Positions 27,520 through 35,888 of a stretch of 64,000 nt of DNA are shown here, in pieces. Where the stretch lies: assembly GCA_016722655.1 (NCBI GenBank), contig JADKIR010000004.1:2418001-2482000 (forward strand), given 5' to 3'. The first letter of the stretch is position 1; every line of letters starts with the position of its first letter. This DNA comes from Cytophagaceae bacterium. GTDB taxonomy: Bacteria > Bacteroidota > Bacteroidia > Cytophagales > Spirosomataceae. The notes beneath the pieces were generated by a model. The model saw only the letters and a list, made by a program, of their open reading frames with translations, had not been told where the DNA came from and ran no database searches. The translations under genes were made by a program, and so were the position numbers.

Positions 27520-27575
27520 CCTTCGTCAAGCTCAGGCTGACAAGCATCCTTCGTCAGGCTCAGGATGACATGCTT
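27520..27575. repeat. 28-bp direct repeat x 2 (CTTCGTCAGGCTCAGG type)
   Basis: Two adjacent 28-bp units (27520-27547, 27548-27575), each CCTTCGTCA(A/G)GCTCAGG followed by (C/A)TGACA and GC, lie between the two octamer arrays. Units differ at only a few positions. Confidence 0.75.
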
Positions 27576-27585
27576 CGGGATTTTT

Positions 27586-27776
27586 AAGTTGGAAAGGTGG
27601 TAAGTTGGAAAGTTGGTAAGGTGGAAAGTTGGTAAGTTAGAAAGGTGGTAAGTTAGTAAGTTGGAAAGGTGGTAAGGTGGAAAGAGGGTGGAGAGAGAAG
27701 GTTTGGTATATTTTATTCTTTTTTGATAAGTTTTCTTTGTGATTTTTGCGACTTCTTTGTGATTTTTGTGAAATAT
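27586..27776 (+). repeat. Second tandem octamer array (AAGKTGGW x 13) and CTTTGTG block
   Basis: Thirteen 8-bp units, mainly AAGTTGGA, AAGTTGGT and AAGGTGGT, span 27586-27689. A G+A stretch follows, then a T-rich block (27730-27776) with TTTTCTTTGTG, GACTTCTTTGTG and TTTTTGTGAAAT. The same order of block types, in the same gene-relative orientation, is found at 12943-13082. No gene is visible between 27384 and 27829. Confidence 0.8.
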
Positions 27777-27829
27777 TTTATGTGTTCTTAATGCCCTTAA
27801 TTTCTTAATGGTAAATCACTTAAAGGTAC

Positions 27830-28660
27830 TCAAATTATCTTTTTTATCCAATCCAGAGTGTAGTCAAAAACCAGCTGTTTGTCGGTTTCGTTATGAATTT
27901 CATGGTACATTCCGGGCCATGGCTTGAAGGTGACATTTCCCTCTGCTTTTTCTGAAAAGGCTTTTGAGGCTGCAAAATTGGTGAGTTTGTCTTCTGAACC
28001 ATGCATAATCAGAACAGGCACTTGGCTAATGGTTTCATTGGATTCGAGCCAGTTGCCATATTCCAGAATCCCCATGCCTAATTCGGCTGAAAGTAAATTA
28101 TGAACTAAGGGGTCAGCGACATATTTTTCGGCTACTAACGGATCATGAGAAAGGTTTCCGAGGTCTAATCCATTTTTTTGAATTAAACCCGGAGCCAATT
28201 TTCTACCAATTTTACCAACAAGCATTTTCAAAGCCGGTACTTTAAAGCCGGGTTGAATAGCAGGAGCTGTGGCAATGAGTCCGGCCAGTTTAGATTGTTT
28301 TTTATATAAATAATTGAGCACCAGGCAGCCCCCCATGCTGTGACCATAAAGGAAAACCGGCAAGTCGGGAGCGAGTTTTTGAGTGAGATTTATCAGGAAA
28401 TCAATCTGCCACAGATAATCGTCCATTTTTGGGGTATGGCCTTTTTTGCCTTCAGTTTTCCCATGTCCAAACAGATCGACCGCTATAACATTAATTTTGT
28501 GGCTGTTAAAAAAAACTGCCAAATGCTCATACCTACCACTGTGCTCGCCCAGGCCATGCACCAATGCGATACTCGCCACGGCATCAGGACCTGCTACCCA
28601 CTGATTGAAAAACATTTTCCGACCATCAAAGGCTTCGAGAAAGAAATTGGTATGAGGCAT
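27830..28660 (-). CDS. Alpha/beta hydrolase, monoacylglycerol lipase/lysophospholipase type
   Basis: A 276-residue serine hydrolase of the MGLL/PldB group. The oxyanion region is ALVHGLGEHSGRYEHLA (residues about 32-48), the nucleophile elbow is GHSMGG (serine near 110), the acid is in MHGSEDKLT and the base is the histidine of MYHEIHNE. Length is typical. No signal peptide is present, so it should be cytoplasmic. Likely role is hydrolysis of monoacylglycerols or lysolipids. It follows the thioredoxin-like gene by 19 bp on the same strand. Confidence 0.87.
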   Translation of the reverse strand: MPHTNFFLEAFDGRKMFFNQWVAGPDAVASIALVHGLGEHSGRYEHLAVFFNSHKINVIAVDLFGHGKTEGKKGHTPKMDDYLWQIDFLINLTQKLAPDLPVFLYGHSMGGCLVLNYLYKKQSKLAGLIATAPAIQPGFKVPALKMLVGKIGRKLAPGLIQKNGLDLGNLSHDPLVAEKYVADPLVHNLLSAELGMGILEYGNWLESNETISQVPVLIMHGSEDKLTNFAASKAFSEKAEGNVTFKPWPGMYHEIHNETDKQLVFDYTLDWIKKII

Positions 28661-28679
28661 TTTGGTAATTGATAATGAG

Positions 28680-29255
28680 TTAATTATGGTCAGGGTTTTT
28701 CCATTTTATGTTGCAACCCATGCTTGGAAACTGAATCTCGGAAATCAATTGTCCGGCAAGATGGGCGTTAAGTGCTCCACGAATGTCTTTACCATTGAGT
28801 GGAGCGGGGTTTTCAACTTTTGGTCGCGATTCGTCAAGTCTCCCCCGATAAATCAATTTTTTGTTCTCCGAAAAAATATAAAAATCAGGTGTGCAGGCGG
28901 CATCGTATGCCCGGGCTACATCCTGTGATTCATCAAAAAGATAAGGACAATCCATCTCCCATTTTTCAGCAAAATCTTTCATGTGGTCGGGTCCATCCTG
29001 TGGATATGCCACAATATCATTGGAGCTAATTGCCACAAAACCAACACCTTTTGCTTTAAATTCTTTAATTATTTTGATAATTTCAGGCATAATATGAACT
29101 ACGTAAGGGCAATGATTACAAATAAACATCAGCACAGTTGCCTTGCTTCCTGCAATATTCTCGTATTTCATGACTTTTTTAGAAACAATATCAATCAATT
29201 CAAAATCAGGTGCTACTGTACCCAGATTCATCATATTTGAAGAAGTCAATGCCAT
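28680..29255 (-). CDS. Thioredoxin-fold redoxin (AhpC/TSA type) with CNHC motif
   Basis: A 191-residue redoxin. FICNHCPYVVHIMPEI carries C-N-H-C as the presumed redox pair, AISSNDIVAYPQDGPDHM follows, and CTPDFYIF supplies the cis-Pro loop. The closing SMGCNIKWK resembles the FGCSIKWMD linker that follows domain 1 of the tandem protein at 13093-14199, so the two are paralogues. No signal peptide is seen, which suggests a cytoplasmic place for this one. Function is probably peroxide or thiol metabolism. It pairs with the downstream hydrolase gene. Confidence 0.85.
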   Translation of the reverse strand: MALTSSNMMNLGTVAPDFELIDIVSKKVMKYENIAGSKATVLMFICNHCPYVVHIMPEIIKIIKEFKAKGVGFVAISSNDIVAYPQDGPDHMKDFAEKWEMDCPYLFDESQDVARAYDAACTPDFYIFSENKKLIYRGRLDESRPKVENPAPLNGKDIRGALNAHLAGQLISEIQFPSMGCNIKWKNPDHN

Positions 29256-29389
29256 AAAAAACCTTTATTTTTTTGAAAAATTATTTGTATTTTAATTTTG
29301 AAAACGAGCTAAAGATTCGAAATATATGAAATTTCTATTCAGGATAGCCTGGTAAATTGCCTATTTTTGCAAAAAAAACATCAGGAAAA

Positions 29390-29896
29390 ATGATTGCCAA
29401 ATTTCTCGATAGCAAATACTTTGAAGTGCTGGCCAGTGTGCTGATAGTAGGCCTGGTATTTATTATCAGGGCATTTTTCAGGTCTTTAATTCGTCGGCAG
29501 GCTGTCAAATATGACCTTGACAAGAGCCAAAGAAAATACGCCAACAAGTTTTTTAATTTTGTGCTGGCTGTAGTGTTATTTGTATGTCTGGGTATAATTT
29601 GGGATGTTTCTGTAAAAGGGCTTTCGATTTATTTTGCATCCATTTTTACCATTATTGGGGTAGCATTATTTGCGAATTGGTCAATTCTGAGCAATATCAC
29701 TTCCTCGATTATTCTTTTTTTTAATTCTCCATTTAAAATTGGTTCCAAAATCAAAATCATTGATAAAGAAGATTCTATTGAAGGAACTGTGGTCGATATT
29801 ACTTTTTTTTCGATTCAAATTAAAAATGCAGATGGCGATATGATTTTTTATCCTAATAATATTGCCATTCAGAAACCTATAAAACACCTCAAATGA
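29390..29896 (+). CDS. Small mechanosensitive channel-like (MscS domain) membrane protein
   Basis: A 168-residue protein from the ATG at 29390, which has AGGA just upstream; an upstream ATG-like start would add 11 non-hydrophobic residues. Three membrane segments (about 10-27, 55-72, 77-105) end in the MscS pore-like helix ALFANWSILSNITSSIILFFNSPFKIGSKI, followed by a short beta domain (GTVVDITFFSIQIKNADGD) and an IP-like loop PNNIAIQKPI. It lacks the large C-terminal cage of MscS, so it is a minimal family member. It overlaps the following methyltransferase by 4 bp (ATGA). Confidence 0.83.
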   Translation: MIAKFLDSKYFEVLASVLIVGLVFIIRAFFRSLIRRQAVKYDLDKSQRKYANKFFNFVLAVVLFVCLGIIWDVSVKGLSIYFASIFTIIGVALFANWSILSNITSSIILFFNSPFKIGSKIKIIDKEDSIEGTVVDITFFSIQIKNADGDMIFYPNNIAIQKPIKHLK

Positions 29897-31251
29897 TAAT
29901 TCTGCCGGAAGCCTTCGCAAAAAATATGAAACTGATTCTGGGTGATGAATTCCAGGATTTTGAAAAGGCTCTTCAGTCCGAGGTGCCCATTAGTATCAGG
30001 ATAAATCCCGCAAAAAGTCTGGAAAATCTTCAGCTTGACATAGATAGTGATGTGCCTTGGTCACACTTTGGGAATTATTTAAAAAGTCGTCCGGTTTTTA
30101 CGCTCGATCCCTCATTTCATGCGGGTGCATATTACGTGCAGGAGGCGTCTTCTATGTTTTTAGAGGAAGTATTTCGTCAAACGGCACCCCAAAAAGAAAG
30201 TCTTCGGGTGCTCGACTTATGTGGTGCCCCAGGTGGAAAAAGTACACATTTGGCATCTTTATTAACAGAAAATGACCTTCTGGTTTCCAATGAAGTAATA
30301 AAATCAAGATTAGGTGTACTCAAAGAAAACCTGCAGAAATGGGGCTTTTCCAATGTCATAGTTTCCAATCAGGATCCGGAAACTTTCGCTGATCTGGAAG
30401 GTTTTTTTGATGTGGTAGTGGTAGATGCCCCCTGCTCGGGCGAAGGACTTTTTAGAAAAGACCCTAATGCGATGTCGGAATGGAGCGAAAACCATGTACA
30501 AATGTGTTCGGCACGCCAAAAACGTATATTGAGTGCAGCGGCTATGCTCGTGGCTCCCGGTGGAGTTTTGATTTATTCTACCTGCACCTACAACCCATAT
30601 GAAAATCAGGAAAATGCTGCCTGGCTATGTCGCACGCTAGACTTTGACCCTGTAAAACTAACATTAAATCCGGAATGGAAAGTGGCAGAAAAGGGAGGCG
30701 GTTATCAGTTTTTTCCTCATAAAACCCGGGGAGAAGGTTTCTTTATTTCGGCTTTTCGCAATCTTTCCAATGATCGCAGATATGCAAAAGCAAGAATTAA
30801 TCTCAACCACTTGAGCAGAGAGCTGACCGAGGTCGTAAAGCCATGGATTAAGGCGACAAAAGTGGACAATTACGAATTTTACAAGAAAGAAGACGGAAAT
30901 ATAGTTGCTATTAAGGCTTCTTTATTGTCTGATTTTGGAAGTGTAATGAAGGCATTAAACAGACGTTCATCTGGCCTTGAAATCGGAATTTTTAAAGGTA
31001 AAGATTTTATACCTTCCCATGCTTTTGCTTTGTCTGACTTGATAAATCCGGATTTGGATGCGGTGGAACTTAATCGTGACAATGCTTTAAAATTCCTAAA
31101 AAAAGAGGCTTTTGAAATGCCTCAGGAGGCAAATGATGGCTGGTTGGTAATGCAATACTCAGGCTTAAATCTGGGATGGGTAAAGAAAATTGGGGGTAGA
31201 GTCAATAATTATTTGCCCACCGAATGGCGGATCAGAATGGAGATTGAGTGA
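29893..31251 (+). CDS. RsmF-like rRNA cytosine-C5 methyltransferase
   Basis: A 452-residue NOL1/NOP2/Sun-family SAM-dependent enzyme that methylates rRNA cytosine. SAM motif DLCGAPGGKSTHLASLL (about residues 106-122), VVVDAPCSGEGLFRKDP and the catalytic-cysteine motif YSTCTYNPYENQ are intact. The C-terminal region (about 300-450) fits the RsmF RNA-binding extension. RsmF rather than RsmB is supported by the lack of a NusB-like N-terminus. It is translationally coupled to the MscS-like gene. Confidence 0.9.
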   Translation: MIILPEAFAKNMKLILGDEFQDFEKALQSEVPISIRINPAKSLENLQLDIDSDVPWSHFGNYLKSRPVFTLDPSFHAGAYYVQEASSMFLEEVFRQTAPQKESLRVLDLCGAPGGKSTHLASLLTENDLLVSNEVIKSRLGVLKENLQKWGFSNVIVSNQDPETFADLEGFFDVVVVDAPCSGEGLFRKDPNAMSEWSENHVQMCSARQKRILSAAAMLVAPGGVLIYSTCTYNPYENQENAAWLCRTLDFDPVKLTLNPEWKVAEKGGGYQFFPHKTRGEGFFISAFRNLSNDRRYAKARINLNHLSRELTEVVKPWIKATKVDNYEFYKKEDGNIVAIKASLLSDFGSVMKALNRRSSGLEIGIFKGKDFIPSHAFALSDLINPDLDAVELNRDNALKFLKKEAFEMPQEANDGWLVMQYSGLNLGWVKKIGGRVNNYLPTEWRIRMEIE

Positions 31252-31372
31252 GGGGAATCAAGATTGCCCAACTATTCTAAAATCCTTTAAATAACAAATT
31301 ATTAAGGTTTTAGTAAATTAATTTCCTTTCGATTTTAATTAAATTTAATTGACACAAAAATATTTAAGTAAA

Positions 31373-32263
31373 ATGACTAAGAATCGTGAAAATGTTTTTT
31401 CAGGAATTATAATAAATGTAGGTACCAAATTAATCAGTACACTTAGTTTAATGGCAGCAAAGAAATATGCAAATATGCCAATAATATTGATTAATTGCCC
31501 TTTTGGAAATATTGATGATTCTGAGTATTTCTTACAGTTAAAAAAAGTTATTGATTTTGAATTGATAAACTGGGACTTAGACTCTCATGGAAAAACCCTG
31601 GATAAGATTTTTCAAAATATCGAAAGTCAGTATATTTTGTGTATAGATTCAGATTTAGAGATTTTGAATAGTGAAATTGTTGATTTTAGTAAGAAATTAA
31701 TTCAAAACCCCACTGTTTACGGAAGTGGATTTCTTCATTTTTCGGAATGGCAAATTAACCCTGCTAACCTCAGTAAAATTGATGGCCTTTATATGGAAAG
31801 GCCGTACATGCCATTTGCATTATTTAATAGAGAAAAAGTTCTTGAAGGACTAGAGGCAGGTTATTCATTTGAGATGGTTTCCAAAAAAAGCAACAGCTTT
31901 CAGAGCAGGAAAAGGAGATTTTTTAATTTGTTAATGAGCAAAATGTTAAGTCTTGGTCCTAAAAATACAGTTTTGGAAAAATCATTTTTTAATTTTTATT
32001 CCAATCCCGAATTTATGATAAACTATGACACCGGATCATTAATACATGAATATCTAAGATTTGAAAAAAGGTACGATTTTGTTGGACTACCTCACAGGTT
32101 ACAAGATTTATATGTCAAGCATTATAGTGGTATTACCAGACTTTTAACAAATGAAAATGATCAAAATTTCACTACCAATATTGAAAATGTTTCTATTGAA
32201 ATAAAAAATAAACTGTTTTCACAATTTAATTTTGATTACGATAATTTTATTTCGAAATATTAA
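31373..32263 (+). CDS. Putative glycosyltransferase (GT-A fold, DSD motif)
   Basis: A 296-residue protein from the ATG at 31373 (a TTG 24 bp upstream is also open). The sequence starts with a beta-strand and helix (SGIIINVGTKLISTLSLMAAKKY), then IILINCPFG, and a metal-binding-like YILCIDSDLEIL near residue 96, which suits a GT-A transferase. The C-terminal half is basic and contains KHYSGITRLL, similar to the FYHYSGINF of the next gene. No close family is recognised. It opens a plus-strand glycan locus with 32473-35783. It is A/T-rich relative to the flanking methyltransferase. Confidence 0.6.
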   Translation: MTKNRENVFSGIIINVGTKLISTLSLMAAKKYANMPIILINCPFGNIDDSEYFLQLKKVIDFELINWDLDSHGKTLDKIFQNIESQYILCIDSDLEILNSEIVDFSKKLIQNPTVYGSGFLHFSEWQINPANLSKIDGLYMERPYMPFALFNREKVLEGLEAGYSFEMVSKKSNSFQSRKRRFFNLLMSKMLSLGPKNTVLEKSFFNFYSNPEFMINYDTGSLIHEYLRFEKRYDFVGLPHRLQDLYVKHYSGITRLLTNENDQNFTTNIENVSIEIKNKLFSQFNFDYDNFISKY

Positions 32264-32472
32264 AATCGGCATTTGTTTTATATTTGAAAATTTCAAATGC
32301 AATTAATTATTCCAACAGAATAGGATCATTTATCAGATTATTTCTAATGATATTTTTTTTGGTTTTCTGAAATGATTAAAATAATTTAAGACAGTATTTT
32401 TCGATTTTTATGCTATTTCTATCTCAAAATTTTTAAATTTGCCTTTGAAAAAGTAACAACAAAACGTCCGGA

Positions 32473-33468
32473 ATGCCCAATAAGTTTGCCTTTACTATTT
32501 GCAGTATCAATTATCTCGCTCAGGCCAGGGTATTGTCTGATTCGTTAAAAAAAACAAATCCAGATTATGAATTTGTAATCGGATTGTGCGACAAAATAGA
32601 AGGCAGTGGTGTAGATTCTTCCAAACTAGCCGATCTAAATCTCCTTGAAGTTCATAATATTGGCATACAGGCATTTGATGAAATGTGTGATCGCTATGAT
32701 ATTACAGAGCTTAATACCGCAGTTAAGCCATTTTATTTTGATTATTTTTTCAAAAACAACCCTGCCTTACAGTCTGTAATTTATTTTGATCCGGATATTG
32801 AGATTTTTGAGCCTCTGACCGGAATAGAAGAGGGATTGTCAAGGCATAATATTGTATTAACACCTCATTTTTTTACTCCGATTTTTGATGAAAAGAGCCG
32901 TACAGAGCAACAAATGTTTGTAAACGGCATTTATAATCTTGGTTTTTTGGCAGTTAGCCGTTCGGCAGAGACCCAAAAATTTCTGGATTGGTGGATGTAT
33001 AAACTCAGGAAAGAATGTTATATGGATATTCAGAACGGGATGTTTGTAGATCAACTATACTGCAATATGGTGCCATTGTATTTTGAAGGGGTAAAAATTG
33101 ATAAATATCCAGGGTACAATATTGCTTATTGGAACTTGCATGAGAGGAATTTTACTAAATCAGGAGAAAAATACCTGGTAAATGGTCAACCGCTAGTTTT
33201 TTATCATTACAGTGGAATCAACTTTGCAGATCCTGACAATATCTCCCGCTGGCAAAATAGGTTTGATTTAAATAACAGACCTGAACTACGTACCTTGTAT
33301 GAAAATTACCGCAAACAAATATCCGACGCTGATAATGCATATCTAAAAACCATTAGATGTTTTTACCTCAAACCTGTGCCTGTTCCACCGAAAAAGAGTC
33401 TTTTGAAAAGAGCACTAACTTCCGTAACTTTCAGGATATATAATTTTTTCGAAAAACTACCTGTGTGA
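32473..33468 (+). CDS. Putative glycosyltransferase (GT8-like, DPD motif)
   Basis: A 331-residue protein with a GT-A-like start (FAFTICSINYLAQARVLSDSL), an acceptor-sensing NTAVKPFYFDYFF, the metal-binding VIYFDPDIEIFEP near residue 105, and FVNGIYNLGFLAVSRS. The pattern is close to glycogenin/GT8-type transferases but no named subfamily is certain. The 208-bp gap before it has no visible gene. Two bases separate its stop from the ATG of the next gene, so they are cotranscribed. Confidence 0.72.
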   Translation: MPNKFAFTICSINYLAQARVLSDSLKKTNPDYEFVIGLCDKIEGSGVDSSKLADLNLLEVHNIGIQAFDEMCDRYDITELNTAVKPFYFDYFFKNNPALQSVIYFDPDIEIFEPLTGIEEGLSRHNIVLTPHFFTPIFDEKSRTEQQMFVNGIYNLGFLAVSRSAETQKFLDWWMYKLRKECYMDIQNGMFVDQLYCNMVPLYFEGVKIDKYPGYNIAYWNLHERNFTKSGEKYLVNGQPLVFYHYSGINFADPDNISRWQNRFDLNNRPELRTLYENYRKQISDADNAYLKTIRCFYLKPVPVPPKKSLLKRALTSVTFRIYNFFEKLPV

Positions 33469-33469
33469 A

Positions 33470-34714
33470 ATGAAAATACTGATTATTTCGGTAGTATATC
33501 CATATCCTGCAGATGCCGGTGGAAGTGCAGGAACGTTCAAAATGATAGATTTTTTAAGAAAATCAAATCAGATTACTTTGGTTTGCCCGCAAACTGCTCC
33601 CGAAAACCATAGGGAGCTGAAAAACATCTGGCATGACGTTGAAATCCAAATGATTGGTCCGGAATCAAGCCCCGAGCCAAAATTCTCTTTTAAAGAATTT
33701 ATCAAGAAGAAAGTTAGGAAAACTCAGGAAAAAGAAGATGTTTTCAAGCAATCAATGCTTTTCTTTAGACCTAGTTTTATAGAATATTATTTCGATAATC
33801 TAATTGACCTTGTAAAAGGTTTATGTAAAAAAACACAATATGATCTGGCTGTAGTTGAGTTTATTGATATGGCTCCGATTGCCGAGTTTCTGCCAAAAAA
33901 TTTGTGTAAAGTATTCGTTCATCACGAAATCAGGCACCGAAGGATGGATTTGGAATTTAATACCCTTCAAAATAAACCGGTTGGTGGGGAATGGAAAATT
34001 TTCAATACAAAACTCCTTGAAGTTGCACTGATAAACAGATTTGATAAGGTAATTTGTCTTACTGAGCAAGATAAAATATTTTTGGAGCAAGACGGTGTTT
34101 CTCCCGAAAAACTCGAGGTTTCACCCTTGTCTGTACAAATCACTGATCATAATACTAACATTCCCTTTAATTTTGCAAACCGTTTGGTTTACCTTGGTCC
34201 TGAAATTCATTTTCCAAACCTCGACGCCGTTGATTGGTTTTTAACTAATTGTTGGATTCCTTTGAAAAATAGTTTTCCTGATCTTCAGTTTGAGGTTGTT
34301 GGAAAGTGGAAAAAAGAGACCCAAGCCAAATATGATAAGCTTCCCGGTGTGATATTTCACGGTTATATCGAAGACCTGGAAGATGTTTTGGAAGGGGCAA
34401 TCATGGTCGTTCCACTCAGGATTGGCAGTGGAATGAGGATGAAAATATTGGAGGGGGCCTCCTGGCATATGCCTATAGTAAGTACTAATATCGGAGCCGA
34501 AGGCTTGCCCATGAAAAATGGAGAAAATTGTTTTCTTGCCGACAGCCCCGCTGACTTTGTGGAGGCAGTATCAAAGCTCATCAATAGCAAAGAATTACAG
34601 GAACAGTTCATCGAAAATTCAAGAGAAATAATCCGCACCGATTACTCCATAGAAGAATGTGGAAAAAGAAGATTGGAAATTTTTGAAAAATTAGTTGCAA
34701 TAAATGCCGGTTAA
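33470..34714 (+). CDS. GT4-family glycosyltransferase
   Basis: A 414-residue GT-B enzyme. The N-terminal donor-independent domain starts ILIISVVYPYPADAGGSAG, the hinge lies near residue 225, and the C-terminal nucleotide-sugar domain ends with PLRIGSGMRMKILEGAS, PIVSTNIGAEGL and GENCFLADSPADF, the classic GT4 pattern in which the glutamate contacts the donor. Its last 11 bases overlap the start of the WbsX-like gene. Donor and glycan are not identifiable. Confidence 0.9.
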   Translation: MKILIISVVYPYPADAGGSAGTFKMIDFLRKSNQITLVCPQTAPENHRELKNIWHDVEIQMIGPESSPEPKFSFKEFIKKKVRKTQEKEDVFKQSMLFFRPSFIEYYFDNLIDLVKGLCKKTQYDLAVVEFIDMAPIAEFLPKNLCKVFVHHEIRHRRMDLEFNTLQNKPVGGEWKIFNTKLLEVALINRFDKVICLTEQDKIFLEQDGVSPEKLEVSPLSVQITDHNTNIPFNFANRLVYLGPEIHFPNLDAVDWFLTNCWIPLKNSFPDLQFEVVGKWKKETQAKYDKLPGVIFHGYIEDLEDVLEGAIMVVPLRIGSGMRMKILEGASWHMPIVSTNIGAEGLPMKNGENCFLADSPADFVEAVSKLINSKELQEQFIENSREIIRTDYSIEECGKRRLEIFEKLVAINAG

Positions 34715-35783
34715 ACCAATAGCTATACATCTTCCTCAGTTTCATCCTACACCCGAAAATAACGAATGGTGGGGACAAGGATTTACCGAATGGACCAATG
34801 TGGTCAAAGCTGAGCCTAATTTCAAAGGTCACTATCAGCCCCACTTACCTGCTGATTTGGGCTTTTATGATTTACGTCTTCCTGATGCCAGAAAAGCACA
34901 GGCCGACCTTGCCAAAGCGTACGGTATTCACGGTTTTTGTTATTATCATTACTGGTTTGAAGGAAAAAGGTTGTTGAAAGAACCTACTGAAGGCATTCTG
35001 GAATCTGGAGAACCCGATTTCCCGTATTGCCTTTTTTGGGCCAATGAATCCTGGTCACGAAGATGGCTGGGCGAAGAAAAGGAAGTGCTGATGAAACAAA
35101 CCTATTCTGACACCGACGACGAAGACCATGCCCGATATCTGCTTCAGTTTTTTAAAGATCCGAGGTACATTAGAGTACATGACAGACCAGTTTTTTTGAT
35201 TTATCGTCCGTATGATTTGCCAGACGTAAAAAAGACAATTCAGACTTTCAAAAAAATTTCTGCTGAAAATAACCTCCCTGAGCCATATTTGATTGCCTCT
35301 AATGCTCAGGACAGAGACAAAAACCCTTTGGAATATGGTTTTGATGATGTAATTTTCTTCGAACCCAAACTTTACGTTCTTTCAGAGTTTACTGTTGACG
35401 GCCCAACCTGGAAAAAATTCATTAGGAACATTTTGCAAGGTTTAGTGAGTGCTTCATTAAAAGTGTATCCTTACAAACAATATAAAGAAAGAGCAAGTCT
35501 GGTCAACAAAAATATGAAGTATAAAGGCCTTCCTTGTACACTCGTTGGCTTTGATAATACAGCCAGGAGAGGGAAAAATGCCATTGCAATTACCGGGCAA
35601 AATACTTCAGATTTTGAAGATTCACTTAGAGAAGCGGTGGAGGCCGTAAAAGATCGTCCCGAAGATGAGAAAATAGTTTTTATCAACGCCTGGAACGAAT
35701 GGGCAGAAGGGAATCACCTGGAACCTGACCAAAAAGATGGATTAAAATACCTTGAAATAGTCAAAAAAGTATTTGTATCCTGA
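34704..35783 (+). CDS. WbsX-like glycoside hydrolase family 99-like protein (second copy)
   Basis: A 359-residue WbsX protein: HLPQFHPTPENNEWW, GFTEWTNVVKAEPNF, HYQPHLPADLGFYD, GFCYYHYWFEGKRLL, ESWSRRWLGEEKEVLMKQ and the terminal NAWNEWAEGNHLEPDQK. It matches the protein at 8189-9271 at nearly every motif; the central 200-290 region is different. Here the start is an ATG within the end of the GT4 gene, which supports translational coupling in a glycan-assembly operon. The role may be trimming or priming of a surface polysaccharide (inference). Confidence 0.88.
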   Translation: MPVKPIAIHLPQFHPTPENNEWWGQGFTEWTNVVKAEPNFKGHYQPHLPADLGFYDLRLPDARKAQADLAKAYGIHGFCYYHYWFEGKRLLKEPTEGILESGEPDFPYCLFWANESWSRRWLGEEKEVLMKQTYSDTDDEDHARYLLQFFKDPRYIRVHDRPVFLIYRPYDLPDVKKTIQTFKKISAENNLPEPYLIASNAQDRDKNPLEYGFDDVIFFEPKLYVLSEFTVDGPTWKKFIRNILQGLVSASLKVYPYKQYKERASLVNKNMKYKGLPCTLVGFDNTARRGKNAIAITGQNTSDFEDSLREAVEAVKDRPEDEKIVFINAWNEWAEGNHLEPDQKDGLKYLEIVKKVFVS

Positions 35784-35888
35784 AAAATGCTTTTATTTGC
35801 AAAAGTTTTATAATCTATTAACCCGATATTTTTTATAAACTTCTTTCTTTAGATTAATTCATTTCTGTTTTTTAAAAATAAAAATTTC

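Noticed and set aside
27393..27689. Possible CRISPR or VNTR coding region
   Set aside because: 8-bp periodicity, stop codons in all frames (TAA in each unit of the first array), no spacers.
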